Of a stretch of 11,151 bases of DNA, positions 1-6,399 are shown one piece after another. The notes under the pieces are model-generated. The model saw only the letters and a program-made list of their open reading frames with translations, was not told the origin of the DNA and ran no database searches. The stretch comes from Desulfuromonadales bacterium (GTDB lineage Bacteria; Desulfobacterota; Desulfuromonadia; Desulfuromonadales; UBA2294): the NCBI GenBank assembly GCA_014859615.1, contig JACUTX010000066.1, positions 1-11,151 of the forward strand, read 5' to 3'. The translations under genes were made by a program, and so were the position numbers. Every line of letters begins with the position of its first letter. Positions within the stretch are counted from its first letter, which is position 1.

Positions 1-258
1 GTGGATGAATATATCGCCCTCATCACTTCACCTGAACCGGTCTCTTTTGCCAAACTCTCCAAGGGCGACAATAAAGGACGGACCGAGGGGAAGGCGTTTG
101 TCGGTATGAGCCGAAATGGGGTTCTGGCGGCGCTCGGCTACCCGGCGGTGCATCGGACCCCCTCGCTCGACTCTTCAACCTGGGTATATTGGGGGAACCG
201 CTTTCGTACGGTTGCCGTTCATTTCAACGAGAAGGGGGAGGTTGAGTCGATCCAGTAA
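1..258 (+). CDS. BamE/SmpA-like envelope protein, C-terminal part (5' end cut by window)
   Basis: The frame is open from the first base, so the gene very probably begins upstream; the GTG at base 1 is not a convincing start. The visible 85 residues end in a pattern typical of the small BamE/SmpA (OmlA) fold: a 'VGMS...V...LGYP' helix-strand motif (about residues 34-49), a 'WVYWG' strand (about 61-65) and a closing strand with 'VHFNEKGEVESI' (about 73-84). Proteins of this fold are usually outer-membrane lipoproteins, some of which belong to the Bam assembly complex. The signal peptide and lipobox, if present, would be outside the window, so membrane attachment cannot be checked. A strong terminator follows directly, so this gene is not part of the downstream pigment operon. 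Assignment is to the fold only; true BamE function is not shown. Confidence 0.6.
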   Translation: MDEYIALITSPEPVSFAKLSKGDNKGRTEGKAFVGMSRNGVLAALGYPAVHRTPSLDSSTWVYWGNRFRTVAVHFNEKGEVESIQ

Positions 259-291
259 GAGGGTGGTTACTCTTTTTCGTCGGCACAGATC

Positions 292-337
292 AAAAGGATG
301 GCCGAAGCGTAGAGTTCGCTTCGGCCATCCTTTTTTT
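292..337 (+). terminator. Strong intrinsic terminator after the BamE-like gene
   Basis: Bases 292-309 and 317-334 form a perfect 18-bp stem, including the GC-rich core GGATGGCCGAAGCG, with a 7-nt loop (310-316). A run of seven T residues follows on the + strand (331-337). It lies 33 nt after the upstream stop codon and marks the left boundary of the pigment operon. The opposite strand offers only four T residues, so it should act mainly on rightward transcription. Confidence 0.93.
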
Positions 338-429
338 AGGCTCTGTCCTGTTTTTGCTTCTTGCTTAAAAACAGTCTCATCCCTTCATCTTAATAACGTA
401 ACATGCTGATATTGATCTGTTTAACCCTT

Positions 430-464
430 GGGGACAAAACAGAGGCTGCTGTTTGGATGTCCCC
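430..464 (+). repeat. Imperfect inverted repeat / bulged hairpin in the leader
   Basis: GGGGACA (430-436) pairs with TGTCCCC (458-464), and inside it AAACAG (437-442) pairs with CTGTTT (449-454). This leaves a 6-nt loop (443-448) and a 3-nt bulge (455-457), for 13 base pairs in total. No T-run follows, so it is not an intrinsic terminator. It could be an operator dyad or a folded leader RNA; which one depends on where transcription starts. Confidence 0.45.
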
Positions 465-489
465 GAATTTATCTGGAGTTAAAAAGTGC

Positions 490-518
490 TTGAAGTTGGT
501 CCCTTTCAATAATAGGAT
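490..518 (+). promoter_or_regulatory. Possible weak sigma-70-type promoter
   Basis: TTGAAG (490-495) and TAGGAT (513-518) each match the -35 and -10 consensus at four of six positions and are separated by an ideal 17 nt. Transcription would start near 525 and give a leader of about 60 nt before the TTG start codon. In AT-rich DNA such a pair can occur by chance, so this is only a candidate. Confidence 0.25.
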
Positions 519-574
519 GAGCGGCAAATTTCTAAATTGATCGGGGCTGATTCGGTTCTTTCTCCTCTATATAC

Positions 575-578
575 AGGA
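575..578 (+). promoter_or_regulatory. Ribosome binding site deciding the TTG start of the ketoreductase
   Basis: AGGA lies 8 nt before the TTG at 587. Going upstream in frame there is no ATG, GTG or TTG before the in-frame stop TGA at 548-550. The nucleotide-binding motif begins only ten residues after the TTG, so this is the only reasonable start. Confidence 0.7.
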
Positions 579-586
579 CAGCTGTT

Positions 587-1318
587 TTGATAAATCATGC
601 AAAAATTGCTCTGGTAACAGGGGCGAGCAAAGGGATTGGTGCTGCTATTGCGCATGAGCTGGCCGGAGATGGTTTTCATCTTTGGCTTAATTATCGCAGT
701 GATCATCAGGCGGCAGAGTCGCTGGCCGAAGAGATTCGGAGCAAAGGGGGGGCGTGTACGCTCCTGCCGTTCGATGTTGCTGATCCGGCTGCGGTCTCTT
801 CGGCGCTTGAGCCGTTACTTGCCGAACAGACCCCTTTTGTTTTGGTTAACAATGCCGGTTTTGCCCGGGACGGAATTCTGGCACTGATGAGTCCGTCTGA
901 TTGGACGGATGTTCTCTCCGTGCACTTGAACGGCTTTTTTAATGTGACGCGTCTGGTTGTCGCTCGGATGCTGAAAAAGCGTCAGGGGCGGATCATTAAT
1001 ATTGTTTCGACCTCGGGAGAGTCGGGGGTCGGCGGGCAGGTGAACTATTCGGCGGCCAAAGCCGGTCTGATCGGTGCGACCCGGTCGCTGGCGGCAGAGG
1101 TCGGACGCCGTAATATTCTGGTCAATGCGGTCTCTCCCGGATTTATTACCACCGAGATGACGGCCGATTTACCGGTGGACCAGCTTCTGCCGATGATCCC
1201 TCTGGGGCGCTTCGGCAAGCCGGAAGAGGTTTCCGGTCTGGTCGGTTTTCTCTGCTCCGACCGTGCTACGTACATTACAGGACAGGTTTTTGCTGTTAAT
1301 GGCGGGGTTCATATCTAA
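587..1318 (+). CDS. fabG: 3-oxoacyl-ACP reductase, FabG-type SDR
   Basis: This 243-residue protein is a classical short-chain dehydrogenase of the FabG group, which uses NADPH to reduce 3-oxoacyl-ACP to 3-hydroxyacyl-ACP. The glycine motif TGASKGIG is at residues 11-18, NNAG at 88-91, and the catalytic set Asn115, Ser141, Tyr154 and Lys158 is complete. The stretch 'GQVNYSAAKAGLIG' (150-163) and 'SPGFITTEM' (183-191) are strongly FabG-like, and length is normal for the family. It starts with TTG. It is the first gene of the operon; in aryl polyene loci the equivalent enzyme (ApeQ) reduces each newly added keto unit before dehydration. A role in housekeeping fatty acid synthesis cannot be excluded from sequence, but the neighbours argue for polyene assembly. 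The 94-nt gap to the next gene is unusually wide for this operon and holds an insertion-like element. Confidence 0.92.
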   Translation: MINHAKIALVTGASKGIGAAIAHELAGDGFHLWLNYRSDHQAAESLAEEIRSKGGACTLLPFDVADPAAVSSALEPLLAEQTPFVLVNNAGFARDGILALMSPSDWTDVLSVHLNGFFNVTRLVVARMLKKRQGRIINIVSTSGESGVGGQVNYSAAKAGLIGATRSLAAEVGRRNILVNAVSPGFITTEMTADLPVDQLLPMIPLGRFGKPEEVSGLVGFLCSDRATYITGQVFAVNGGVHI

Positions 1319-1396
1319 GTTTTTTTGTAACTATTCAGTACTCTTGTGAATCATAAGAAAAACTCAATCGCTGCTGCTGAATAGTTACGTTTTTTT
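1319..1396. mobile_element. Candidate 62-bp MITE with 8-bp target duplication (IS66-like ends)
   Basis: Bases 1327-1338 (GTAACTATTCAG) and 1377-1388 (CTGAATAGTTAC) are perfect 12-bp inverted repeats that bound a 62-bp segment. It is flanked on the left by GTTTTTTT (1319-1326) and on the right by GTTTTTTT (1389-1396), an exact 8-bp direct repeat. IS66-family elements are known for ends beginning GTAA and for 8-bp target duplications, so a non-autonomous relative is the best fit. Taking out the element and one repeat leaves a 24-nt gap between the ketoreductase stop and the ketosynthase start, in keeping with the rest of the operon. The direct repeat is low in complexity, which weakens the case. 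No coding capacity is present. Confidence 0.55.
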
Positions 1397-1398
1397 TT
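1327..1398 (+). terminator. Terminator-like stem with T9 run inside the operon
   Basis: In RNA the 12-bp inverted repeat would pair across a 38-nt loop and is followed, after one G, by nine T residues (1390-1398). The stem is AT-rich (4 of 12 pairs are GC) and the loop long, so termination is expected to be weak or partial. It lies only 14 nt before the ketosynthase start and could lower expression of everything downstream. It may be a by-product of the insertion described for the same bases. Confidence 0.3.
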
Positions 1399-1403
1399 GA
1401 AAA

Positions 1404-1407
1404 GAGG
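1404..1407 (+). promoter_or_regulatory. Ribosome binding site of the first ketosynthase (TTG start)
   Basis: GAGG lies 5 nt before the TTG at 1413. The conserved N-terminal strand 'RVAITGIG' starts two codons later, so the TTG is well placed and a start further downstream would cut into the thiolase fold. Confidence 0.65.
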
Positions 1408-1412
1408 TTGAT

Positions 1413-2627
1413 TTGCATCGAGTTGCCATCACCGGAATAGGGATTATCTCGTGTCTGGGGAATGACCTGAACAGCGTCGGTCTTGCTCTGCGCGAAGGGC
1501 GGTCCGGAGTTGTCGTCGATCCAGAGCGGGTCGAACTCGGCTTTCGTAGTCCTTTAACCGGTCAGATCCGGGATTTTGATTTTTCTGTTCTGTCGCGCAA
1601 GCAGCGTAAGAGCATGCCCGATTTTGCCGTCTGGGCTTATGCCTGCGCCGCCGAGGCGTTGGCCATGGCCGGTCTCACTGCGGCCGATATCCAGAATGAC
1701 CAGACCGGTCTGATTTACGGCTGTGATTCGAGCTGTATTGCTGCGGTGGAACAGGTTGACACCCTGCGTGAAAAAAAAGAGACCAAGGCGATCGGGAGCG
1801 GTCAGATTTTTCGCTCCATGACCTCTTCGATCACCATGAATCTGAATACTCTGTTTCAGACCAGAGGCGCCTGCTGGTCGCTCAGCTCGGCCTGCTCCAG
1901 TGGTGGGCATGCCATCGGTCAGGCGGCCGATCTGATTCGACTCGGGCGACAGGAACGGGTGCTTTGCGGTGGTGCGCAGGAGATCAACTGGGAGTCGATG
2001 TGCAGTTTTGACGGGCTCGGCGCCTTTTCGGCCAGGGTTGATGAGCCGGCGGCGGCCAGTCGCCCTTTCGACGCTGACCGCGATGGACTGGTCCCTGGTG
2101 GCGGTGCGGCGACGGTGGTTCTGGAACGCTACGATCTGGCGCAAAAGCGGGGGGCGACGATCCTGGGCGAGCTGCTCGGTTATGGTTTCTCTTCAGACGG
2201 TGGTCAGCTCTCTGTCCCGAGTGAAGACGGGATCAGTCGGGCGATGCGGATGGCTCTGGATCAGAGTGGTTTGATGGCGGCAGAAATCGATTATCTCTGT
2301 GCCCACGCGACTTCGACTCCGGCCGGGGATGCTGCCGAGGCGATCAACATCTGCAAGGTTTTCGGGCCGAAAACTCCGCCGATCTCCTCGCTGAAATCGA
2401 TGACCGGTCATGAACTCTGGATGTCGGGTGCTTCGCAGGTGGTCTACTCGACCATTATGGCACAGCAGGGATTTATTGCCGCAAATATCAATTATCAGCA
2501 ACCGGACAGTGCGCTGCCTGAGTTGAATATTATCCGGGAGACCATTTTACACCCGCCGACGAAAGTCGTTTGTAACTCCGCAGGATTCGGTGGAACAAAT
2601 TCTGCTCTTGTTCTGGCTTTTTCCTGA
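1413..2627 (+). CDS. Beta-ketoacyl-ACP synthase, FabB/F-like (ketosynthase 1)
   Basis: This 404-residue thiolase-fold enzyme catalyses decarboxylative condensation of malonyl-ACP with an acyl primer. The active site is complete: Cys161 in 'SSACSSG' (158-164), His298 in 'AHATSTPAGD' (297-306), Lys328 and His333 in 'LKSMTGH' (327-333), and the closing loop 'GFGGTN' (391-396). The segment after the second histidine, 'ELWMSGASQVVYS' (334-346), departs from housekeeping FabB/FabF and resembles ketosynthases I associate with aryl polyene loci. 'GFIAANIN' (353-360) is FabB-like. Translation starts at TTG 1413. The next gene begins 5 nt after its stop. With the second ketosynthase it is expected to extend the aryl primer. 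Because the catalytic Cys is present it is not a chain-length factor. Confidence 0.88.
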   Translation: MHRVAITGIGIISCLGNDLNSVGLALREGRSGVVVDPERVELGFRSPLTGQIRDFDFSVLSRKQRKSMPDFAVWAYACAAEALAMAGLTAADIQNDQTGLIYGCDSSCIAAVEQVDTLREKKETKAIGSGQIFRSMTSSITMNLNTLFQTRGACWSLSSACSSGGHAIGQAADLIRLGRQERVLCGGAQEINWESMCSFDGLGAFSARVDEPAAASRPFDADRDGLVPGGGAATVVLERYDLAQKRGATILGELLGYGFSSDGGQLSVPSEDGISRAMRMALDQSGLMAAEIDYLCAHATSTPAGDAAEAINICKVFGPKTPPISSLKSMTGHELWMSGASQVVYSTIMAQQGFIAANINYQQPDSALPELNIIRETILHPPTKVVCNSAGFGGTNSALVLAFS

Positions 2628-2632
2628 CTTTT

Positions 2633-4108
2633 ATGATGTATGACTCTCTCATCATCGGAGCGGGTCTTTCCGGCCTGACCTCCGCGTTGTTGCTGGCACG
2701 CAGCGGCAGACGGGTGCTGGTCCTGGAGCAACACGCGCAACCGGCCCCGGTGGCGCGCGGGTTTTTTCGTGACGGTCTCTATTTCGACAGCGGTTTTCAT
2801 TATGCCGGAGGGTTGGGCCCAAAGGGGGCGTTTCGACCGCTGTTCCGGCATCTGGGGCTTGAACAGAAGCTGGAACTTTACCCGTTTGCCGCGCAGGGGT
2901 TTGATCGTCTGCGGATTGCGGCTACGGGCGAAACCTGCTCCATGCCGGTCGGATTTGAGAATATCAAGGCGAAGCTCGGTGATCAGTTTCCGGCGGTACG
3001 GGGTCAGATCAATCAGTATATCGATGAGATTGCTGACAACTGGAGCCGGTTCCCTTATCTTGACCTCGATAGCGATCTGACCGGTTTCAGTCTGGAGTCG
3101 GTGCAGGGGTGTTCATTGTCTGATCGGCTGCAGGCGTTTGCAGATTATCCTCTGCTGCAAAGTCAGCTTTCGATGCACTCCCTGCTTTACGGGTTTTTAC
3201 CGGAAGCCGCGTCAGCAACTTTGAACAGTCTGGTCGCCGGATCTTATTATCATTCGGTCCACGGGATTGTTGGCGGCGGTCGGGCTCTGGTCGAAGCGCT
3301 GCTCGAATTACTGGCTGAGGCGGGGGTGCAGCTTCGCTGTGGTGCTGAAGTTGCGACGTTGCTGGCAACCTCTGCCGGTGTCACGGGGCTGACTCTGCTG
3401 AGTGGCGAGGAGATTTTTGCCCAAGAGGTGATCGCGACGCAAAATCCGACCCTGTTACCGGGGATGCTGCCCAAGGGGCTGTTGCGTCCGGTCTATCAGA
3501 AGCGGTTGGAACAGTTACGCCAGACTCCGTCAGCTTATATTGTCTATGCAAAGAGTCGCCAATCGCTCGAATTTTTGCGCGGCAGCAATCTGTTTGTGCA
3601 GCCAAAGGCGGGGATCTTTTCGTATGCGGCGACGCAATCGCTCGATGAGCGCCCTTTTTATCTGACTGCCGCCGGTCCAAAGAGCGACGGTGGGATCATG
3701 GGGCTTGTCGGTATTGTGCCGGCAGGTTATGCTGAGGTTTCTGCTTGGGCGAGCGCTGAAAAACGCCGCTCTGCCGGCTATCGCACCCACAAACAGAAGG
3801 TCGGTGCGCGGCTGCTGAAACGGTTTGCCGACAGCTGTCCGGAACTGGCCGAGCTGGAGTTGCTGGAGCTGGCGACCCCCTTGACCCTGCACGACTATTC
3901 GCTGGCACCACAAGGGGCCATCTATGGCGTCGGGCATTTTCTCGGCCAGTATAATCCGTATCCGTTAACCCGTATCCCCGGCCTGTTTCTGTCGGGACAG
4001 GCGATTGCTGCTCCAGGATTTCTCGGAGCGGTGGCGGCCGGATACTTGACTTCCGGCTCCATTTTGGGTCATGAGTCTCTACGAGGAGAGATAAGAGCAT
4101 GTCGTTAG
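2633..4108 (+). CDS. FAD-dependent oxidoreductase, CrtI/CrtISO/RetSat-like
   Basis: This 491-residue protein has a Rossmann FAD-binding start with GAGLSG at residues 9-14 and Glu32 at the end of the second strand. The C-terminal FAD motif 'IPGLFLSGQAIAAPGFLGA' (448-466) follows 'GAIYGVGH'. That pattern is closer to carotenoid isomerase (CrtISO) and retinol saturase (RetSat) than to plain phytoene desaturase. Family members desaturate, isomerise or saturate conjugated polyenes using FAD. Length is usual for the family. No Shine-Dalgarno is visible before ATG 2633 (ATG 2636 is an alternative), so translation probably depends on the ketosynthase that ends 5 nt upstream. It overlaps the next gene by 10 nt. 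A polyene-chain tailoring role is inferred from context; substrate and direction of reaction are unknown. Confidence 0.8.
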   Translation: MMYDSLIIGAGLSGLTSALLLARSGRRVLVLEQHAQPAPVARGFFRDGLYFDSGFHYAGGLGPKGAFRPLFRHLGLEQKLELYPFAAQGFDRLRIAATGETCSMPVGFENIKAKLGDQFPAVRGQINQYIDEIADNWSRFPYLDLDSDLTGFSLESVQGCSLSDRLQAFADYPLLQSQLSMHSLLYGFLPEAASATLNSLVAGSYYHSVHGIVGGGRALVEALLELLAEAGVQLRCGAEVATLLATSAGVTGLTLLSGEEIFAQEVIATQNPTLLPGMLPKGLLRPVYQKRLEQLRQTPSAYIVYAKSRQSLEFLRGSNLFVQPKAGIFSYAATQSLDERPFYLTAAGPKSDGGIMGLVGIVPAGYAEVSAWASAEKRRSAGYRTHKQKVGARLLKRFADSCPELAELELLELATPLTLHDYSLAPQGAIYGVGHFLGQYNPYPLTRIPGLFLSGQAIAAPGFLGAVAAGYLTSGSILGHESLRGEIRACR

Positions 4109-5334
4109 AATCTGTCGTTGTGACCGGAATCGGAATTGTCTCCCCGTTGGGGCACAGTTTTGAACAGCTGACTCTGGCGCTCTCTGCCGGTCAATCAGGG
4201 GTCAAGTACCTCCCCGAACTCGAAAAAATCGGTGGGCTGCGCTCCCGTCTGGCGGCAACGGTCGAGGGGATCGACCCGCAGCAGGTGCCGCGAAAAATCC
4301 GTCGATCGATGTCGAACATGTCGATCTACGCCTATCTCGCCAGTCAGCAGGCGCTGGCCATGGCTGCCTATCCCGATGCGCAGCTCGCGTCCGGCCGTAC
4401 CGGAGTCGTGATCGGCTCGACCCTCGGCAGTACGGAGAGCTGTGAAAAGTTTTTTGCCGATTATTTCAAGGATTACAGTCTGGAACGGATGAAGTCGGGC
4501 CTCTTTTTTCAGATTATGGGACATTCATGTGCGGCTAATGTTGCCCAGTCTCTCGGAATTACCGGCCGGGTGATGGCCCCTTCGGCCGCTTGTGCGACCG
4601 GTTGTCAGGCGATCGGTTACGCTTATGAGCAGATCGCTTTTGGCCGTCAGGACGCGATATTATGCGGGGGTGCCGATGAATTTCACCCGCTGACCACGGC
4701 GACCTTTGATGTGATGAATGCCGCTTCGACCGCTTTCAATCAGCACCCGACCGAATCTCCGCGCCCCTTTGACAAAGACCGCGACGGGATCATCTGCGGG
4801 GAGGGGAGCGGCATTTTGTTGCTGGAGAAAAAGAGTCTTGCCCTGGCTCGTGGCGCAACGATTCTCGCCGAAATCATCGGCTTTGCTACCACGTCGGATA
4901 CGTCAAGTATCGCCAATCCCGATGCCGGGGCGATGCTTGAGTGCATGCGTCTGGCGCTGCAGGATGCGAATCTGCCCGCTGAGAAACTCGACTATATCAA
5001 TGCCCACGCCACCGGGACGAATCAGGGTGATGCGGCTGAGGCCGAGGCGATCCGTCAACTGATTGGAGACCGGGTTCCGGTCAGCAGCGTCAAAGGGCAT
5101 CTGGGGCACACCATGGCCGCCAGTGGCGCGATTGAAACGGCGGCAAGTATCGGGATGATGCTCCGGGGTGAACTGGTTGCGACCCGAAATCTGCGGCAGG
5201 TCGACCAAAATTGCGGCGGTATCTGCCATTTGCAAAAAAACAGATCCGAGCCGGTAAGGTATCTTTTGAAAAATAATTTCGCCATGGGTGGGATCAATTC
5301 CACCATTATTGTAAGGAGCAGGACGCATGACTGA
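4099..5334 (+). CDS. Beta-ketoacyl-ACP synthase, FabF-like (ketosynthase 2)
   Basis: A second complete ketosynthase of 411 residues. Cys165 lies in 'AACATG' (163-168), His303 in 'AHATGTNQGD' (302-311), and Lys332 and His337 in 'VKGHLGH' (331-337). The closing loop reads 'NFAMGGINS' (393-401) instead of the usual GFGGTN, a variant I associate with pigment-type ketosynthases. It is clearly diverged from ketosynthase 1, so the pair is not a recent duplication. ATG 4099 is preceded by GAGGAGAG (4083-4090) at 8 nt and overlaps the oxidoreductase stop; its own stop overlaps the ACP start by 8 nt. Likely work split: one enzyme for priming or early elongation and the other for later rounds, but sequence alone does not say which. 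Confidence 0.88.
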   Translation: MSLESVVVTGIGIVSPLGHSFEQLTLALSAGQSGVKYLPELEKIGGLRSRLAATVEGIDPQQVPRKIRRSMSNMSIYAYLASQQALAMAAYPDAQLASGRTGVVIGSTLGSTESCEKFFADYFKDYSLERMKSGLFFQIMGHSCAANVAQSLGITGRVMAPSAACATGCQAIGYAYEQIAFGRQDAILCGGADEFHPLTTATFDVMNAASTAFNQHPTESPRPFDKDRDGIICGEGSGILLLEKKSLALARGATILAEIIGFATTSDTSSIANPDAGAMLECMRLALQDANLPAEKLDYINAHATGTNQGDAAEAEAIRQLIGDRVPVSSVKGHLGHTMAASGAIETAASIGMMLRGELVATRNLRQVDQNCGGICHLQKNRSEPVRYLLKNNFAMGGINSTIIVRSRTHD

Positions 5335-5581
5335 ACAGGAAGTGATTGAACGGATCGATTCCAGTCTGGCCGAAGAGTTTGAGCTCGACCGGGCGGATAT
5401 GACGCCGGAAGCGAATATTTATGATGATCTCGGGCTCGACAGTCTCGATACGGTCGATATGGTGATCGTGCTTGAAGGGGCGTTCGATTTCAAGATCAGG
5501 GAAGAGGAGGCGGTGCGCAATATCCGTACTCTCGGCGATATTCATCGATTCGTGCTTGAAAAAGTGACGCAGAACAGCTGA
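5327..5581 (+). CDS. Acyl carrier protein
   Basis: An acidic 84-residue protein with the phosphopantetheine attachment motif DLGLDSLD (34-41); Ser39 is the carrier residue. The four-helix ACP pattern is clear, with 'IYDDLG' before the motif and 'VDMVIVLEGAFDFKI' (43-57) after it as recognition helix II. The start is well supported by AAGGAG (5313-5318) 8 nt upstream, and the ORF overlaps the ketosynthase 2 stop by 8 nt. It should hold the growing polyene as a thioester for the ketosynthases, reductase and dehydratase encoded around it. Known aryl polyene loci often carry two ACPs; only one is in this window. Confidence 0.93.
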   Translation: MTEQEVIERIDSSLAEEFELDRADMTPEANIYDDLGLDSLDTVDMVIVLEGAFDFKIREEEAVRNIRTLGDIHRFVLEKVTQNS

Positions 5582-5601
5582 GCATCGGGGATGTGCGGGA
5601 C

Positions 5602-6399
5602 ATGAAGGCTTGTTGCAGCAAAACAGTCAAAAGTGACGATCGTCCCGGTGCGGTTATTCTTTTGATGAATCTCTGGGCCTACCCTCTTCTGGTTTTATGG
5701 ACCCTGTTCGGGATTTTGATCTCGCCGCTTTTTTTTGCGTTCTCCCGCCTGATTCTCGGCTGGCCGATCCATCGCATCATGCGCTGGTTCATCTGGCTTT
5801 ACGGCCGCGGCTGGTTGGCGTTCATGAGCCCGTTTGTCCGCTTTCGCCGCGAGCAGATGGGGGTGATCAAAAACGATACCCCTTGTCTGTTTATCGTTAA
5901 TCACCGCTCTTTTTTTGATACGTACTGCATGGCGTTACTACCGGTGCACAATATCGTCTACGCCGTTCGTTCCTGGCCGTTTCGGATGTTCTGGTATGGC
6001 GGGTATATGCGTCTGGCCCGTTACCTTGATGTCGAAGGGAGCAGCTGGGAGCAGACTCTTGAGCAGTGTGAGGCGACGCTGGCCGAAAACGGCTCCGTTC
6101 TGTTTTTCCCTGAAGGGCACCGCAGCCGTGACGGTGAGTTGCAACGCTTCTACTCTGGCGGGTTTAAAGTGGCGATCAGCGCCGGTGTCCAGCTGATTCC
6201 ACTCTGTATCGACGGAACCGAGCAGCTGCTCCCCCCCGAGCGAAAACTGTTTCGCCCTTGTCGCATTACGCTCCGGGCTCTCGATCCGATCGATGCGCGC
6301 CTGTATAGCGAAGAAGGGGGGCATATCCGGCTGCGCAAAGAGGTAAAAAAACAGATCGCGACCGCACTTTGTGCGATGCGTGACGAGGCTTCGCTCTGA
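5602..6399 (+). CDS. PlsC-type lysophospholipid/1-acylglycerol acyltransferase
   Basis: This 265-residue membrane-associated acyltransferase has a hydrophobic N-terminal segment (about residues 17-47) followed by the glycerophospholipid acyltransferase blocks: 'NHRSFFD' with the HX4D pair His101/Asp106, 'FPEGHRS' (169-175) and 'LIPLCIDGTE' (block IV). The usual FPEGTRS motif has His in place of Thr. Aryl polyene and xanthomonadin loci encode such enzymes, thought to join the polyene acid to a lipid head or glycerol unit. ATG 5602 was chosen because GGGGA lies 10 nt upstream; a GTG at 5593 would add three residues and has poor spacing. The stop shares one base with the next start. Numbering here is from ATG 5602. 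Confidence 0.85.
   Translation: MKACCSKTVKSDDRPGAVILLMNLWAYPLLVLWTLFGILISPLFFAFSRLILGWPIHRIMRWFIWLYGRGWLAFMSPFVRFRREQMGVIKNDTPCLFIVNHRSFFDTYCMALLPVHNIVYAVRSWPFRMFWYGGYMRLARYLDVEGSSWEQTLEQCEATLAENGSVLFFPEGHRSRDGELQRFYSGGFKVAISAGVQLIPLCIDGTEQLLPPERKLFRPCRITLRALDPIDARLYSEEGGHIRLRKEVKKQIATALCAMRDEASL

Larger units (their letters stand above)
338..586 (+). other. AT-rich intergenic leader upstream of the pigment operon
   Basis: No credible gene is seen in these 249 bases. The stretch is visibly more AT-rich than the flanking genes. It holds the bulged hairpin at 430-464, a weak promoter-like pair at 490-518 and the ribosome binding site of the ketoreductase at 575-578. As it follows a strong terminator and precedes the first operon gene, the operon promoter is expected here. 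Confidence 0.7.

Noticed and set aside
116..409. 97-codon + strand frame running through the terminator
   Set aside because: It overlaps the BamE-like gene in another frame and crosses the perfect 18-bp terminator hairpin; it has no ribosome binding site or recognisable domain.
1343..1357. Small palindrome CTTGTGA-A-TCATAAG inside the 62-bp element
   Set aside because: It has a mismatch and a one-base centre, so it cannot form an RNA hairpin as such, and it matches no operator I can name with confidence. It could be the remnant of an internal repeat of the element.
1771..1778. Run of eight A residues within ketosynthase 1 as a slippage or frameshift site
   Set aside because: The zero frame reads through to a full-length enzyme with every motif intact, and there is no useful product in the other frames. 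The G-run near 9534 and C-run near 6231 are likewise in intact frames.
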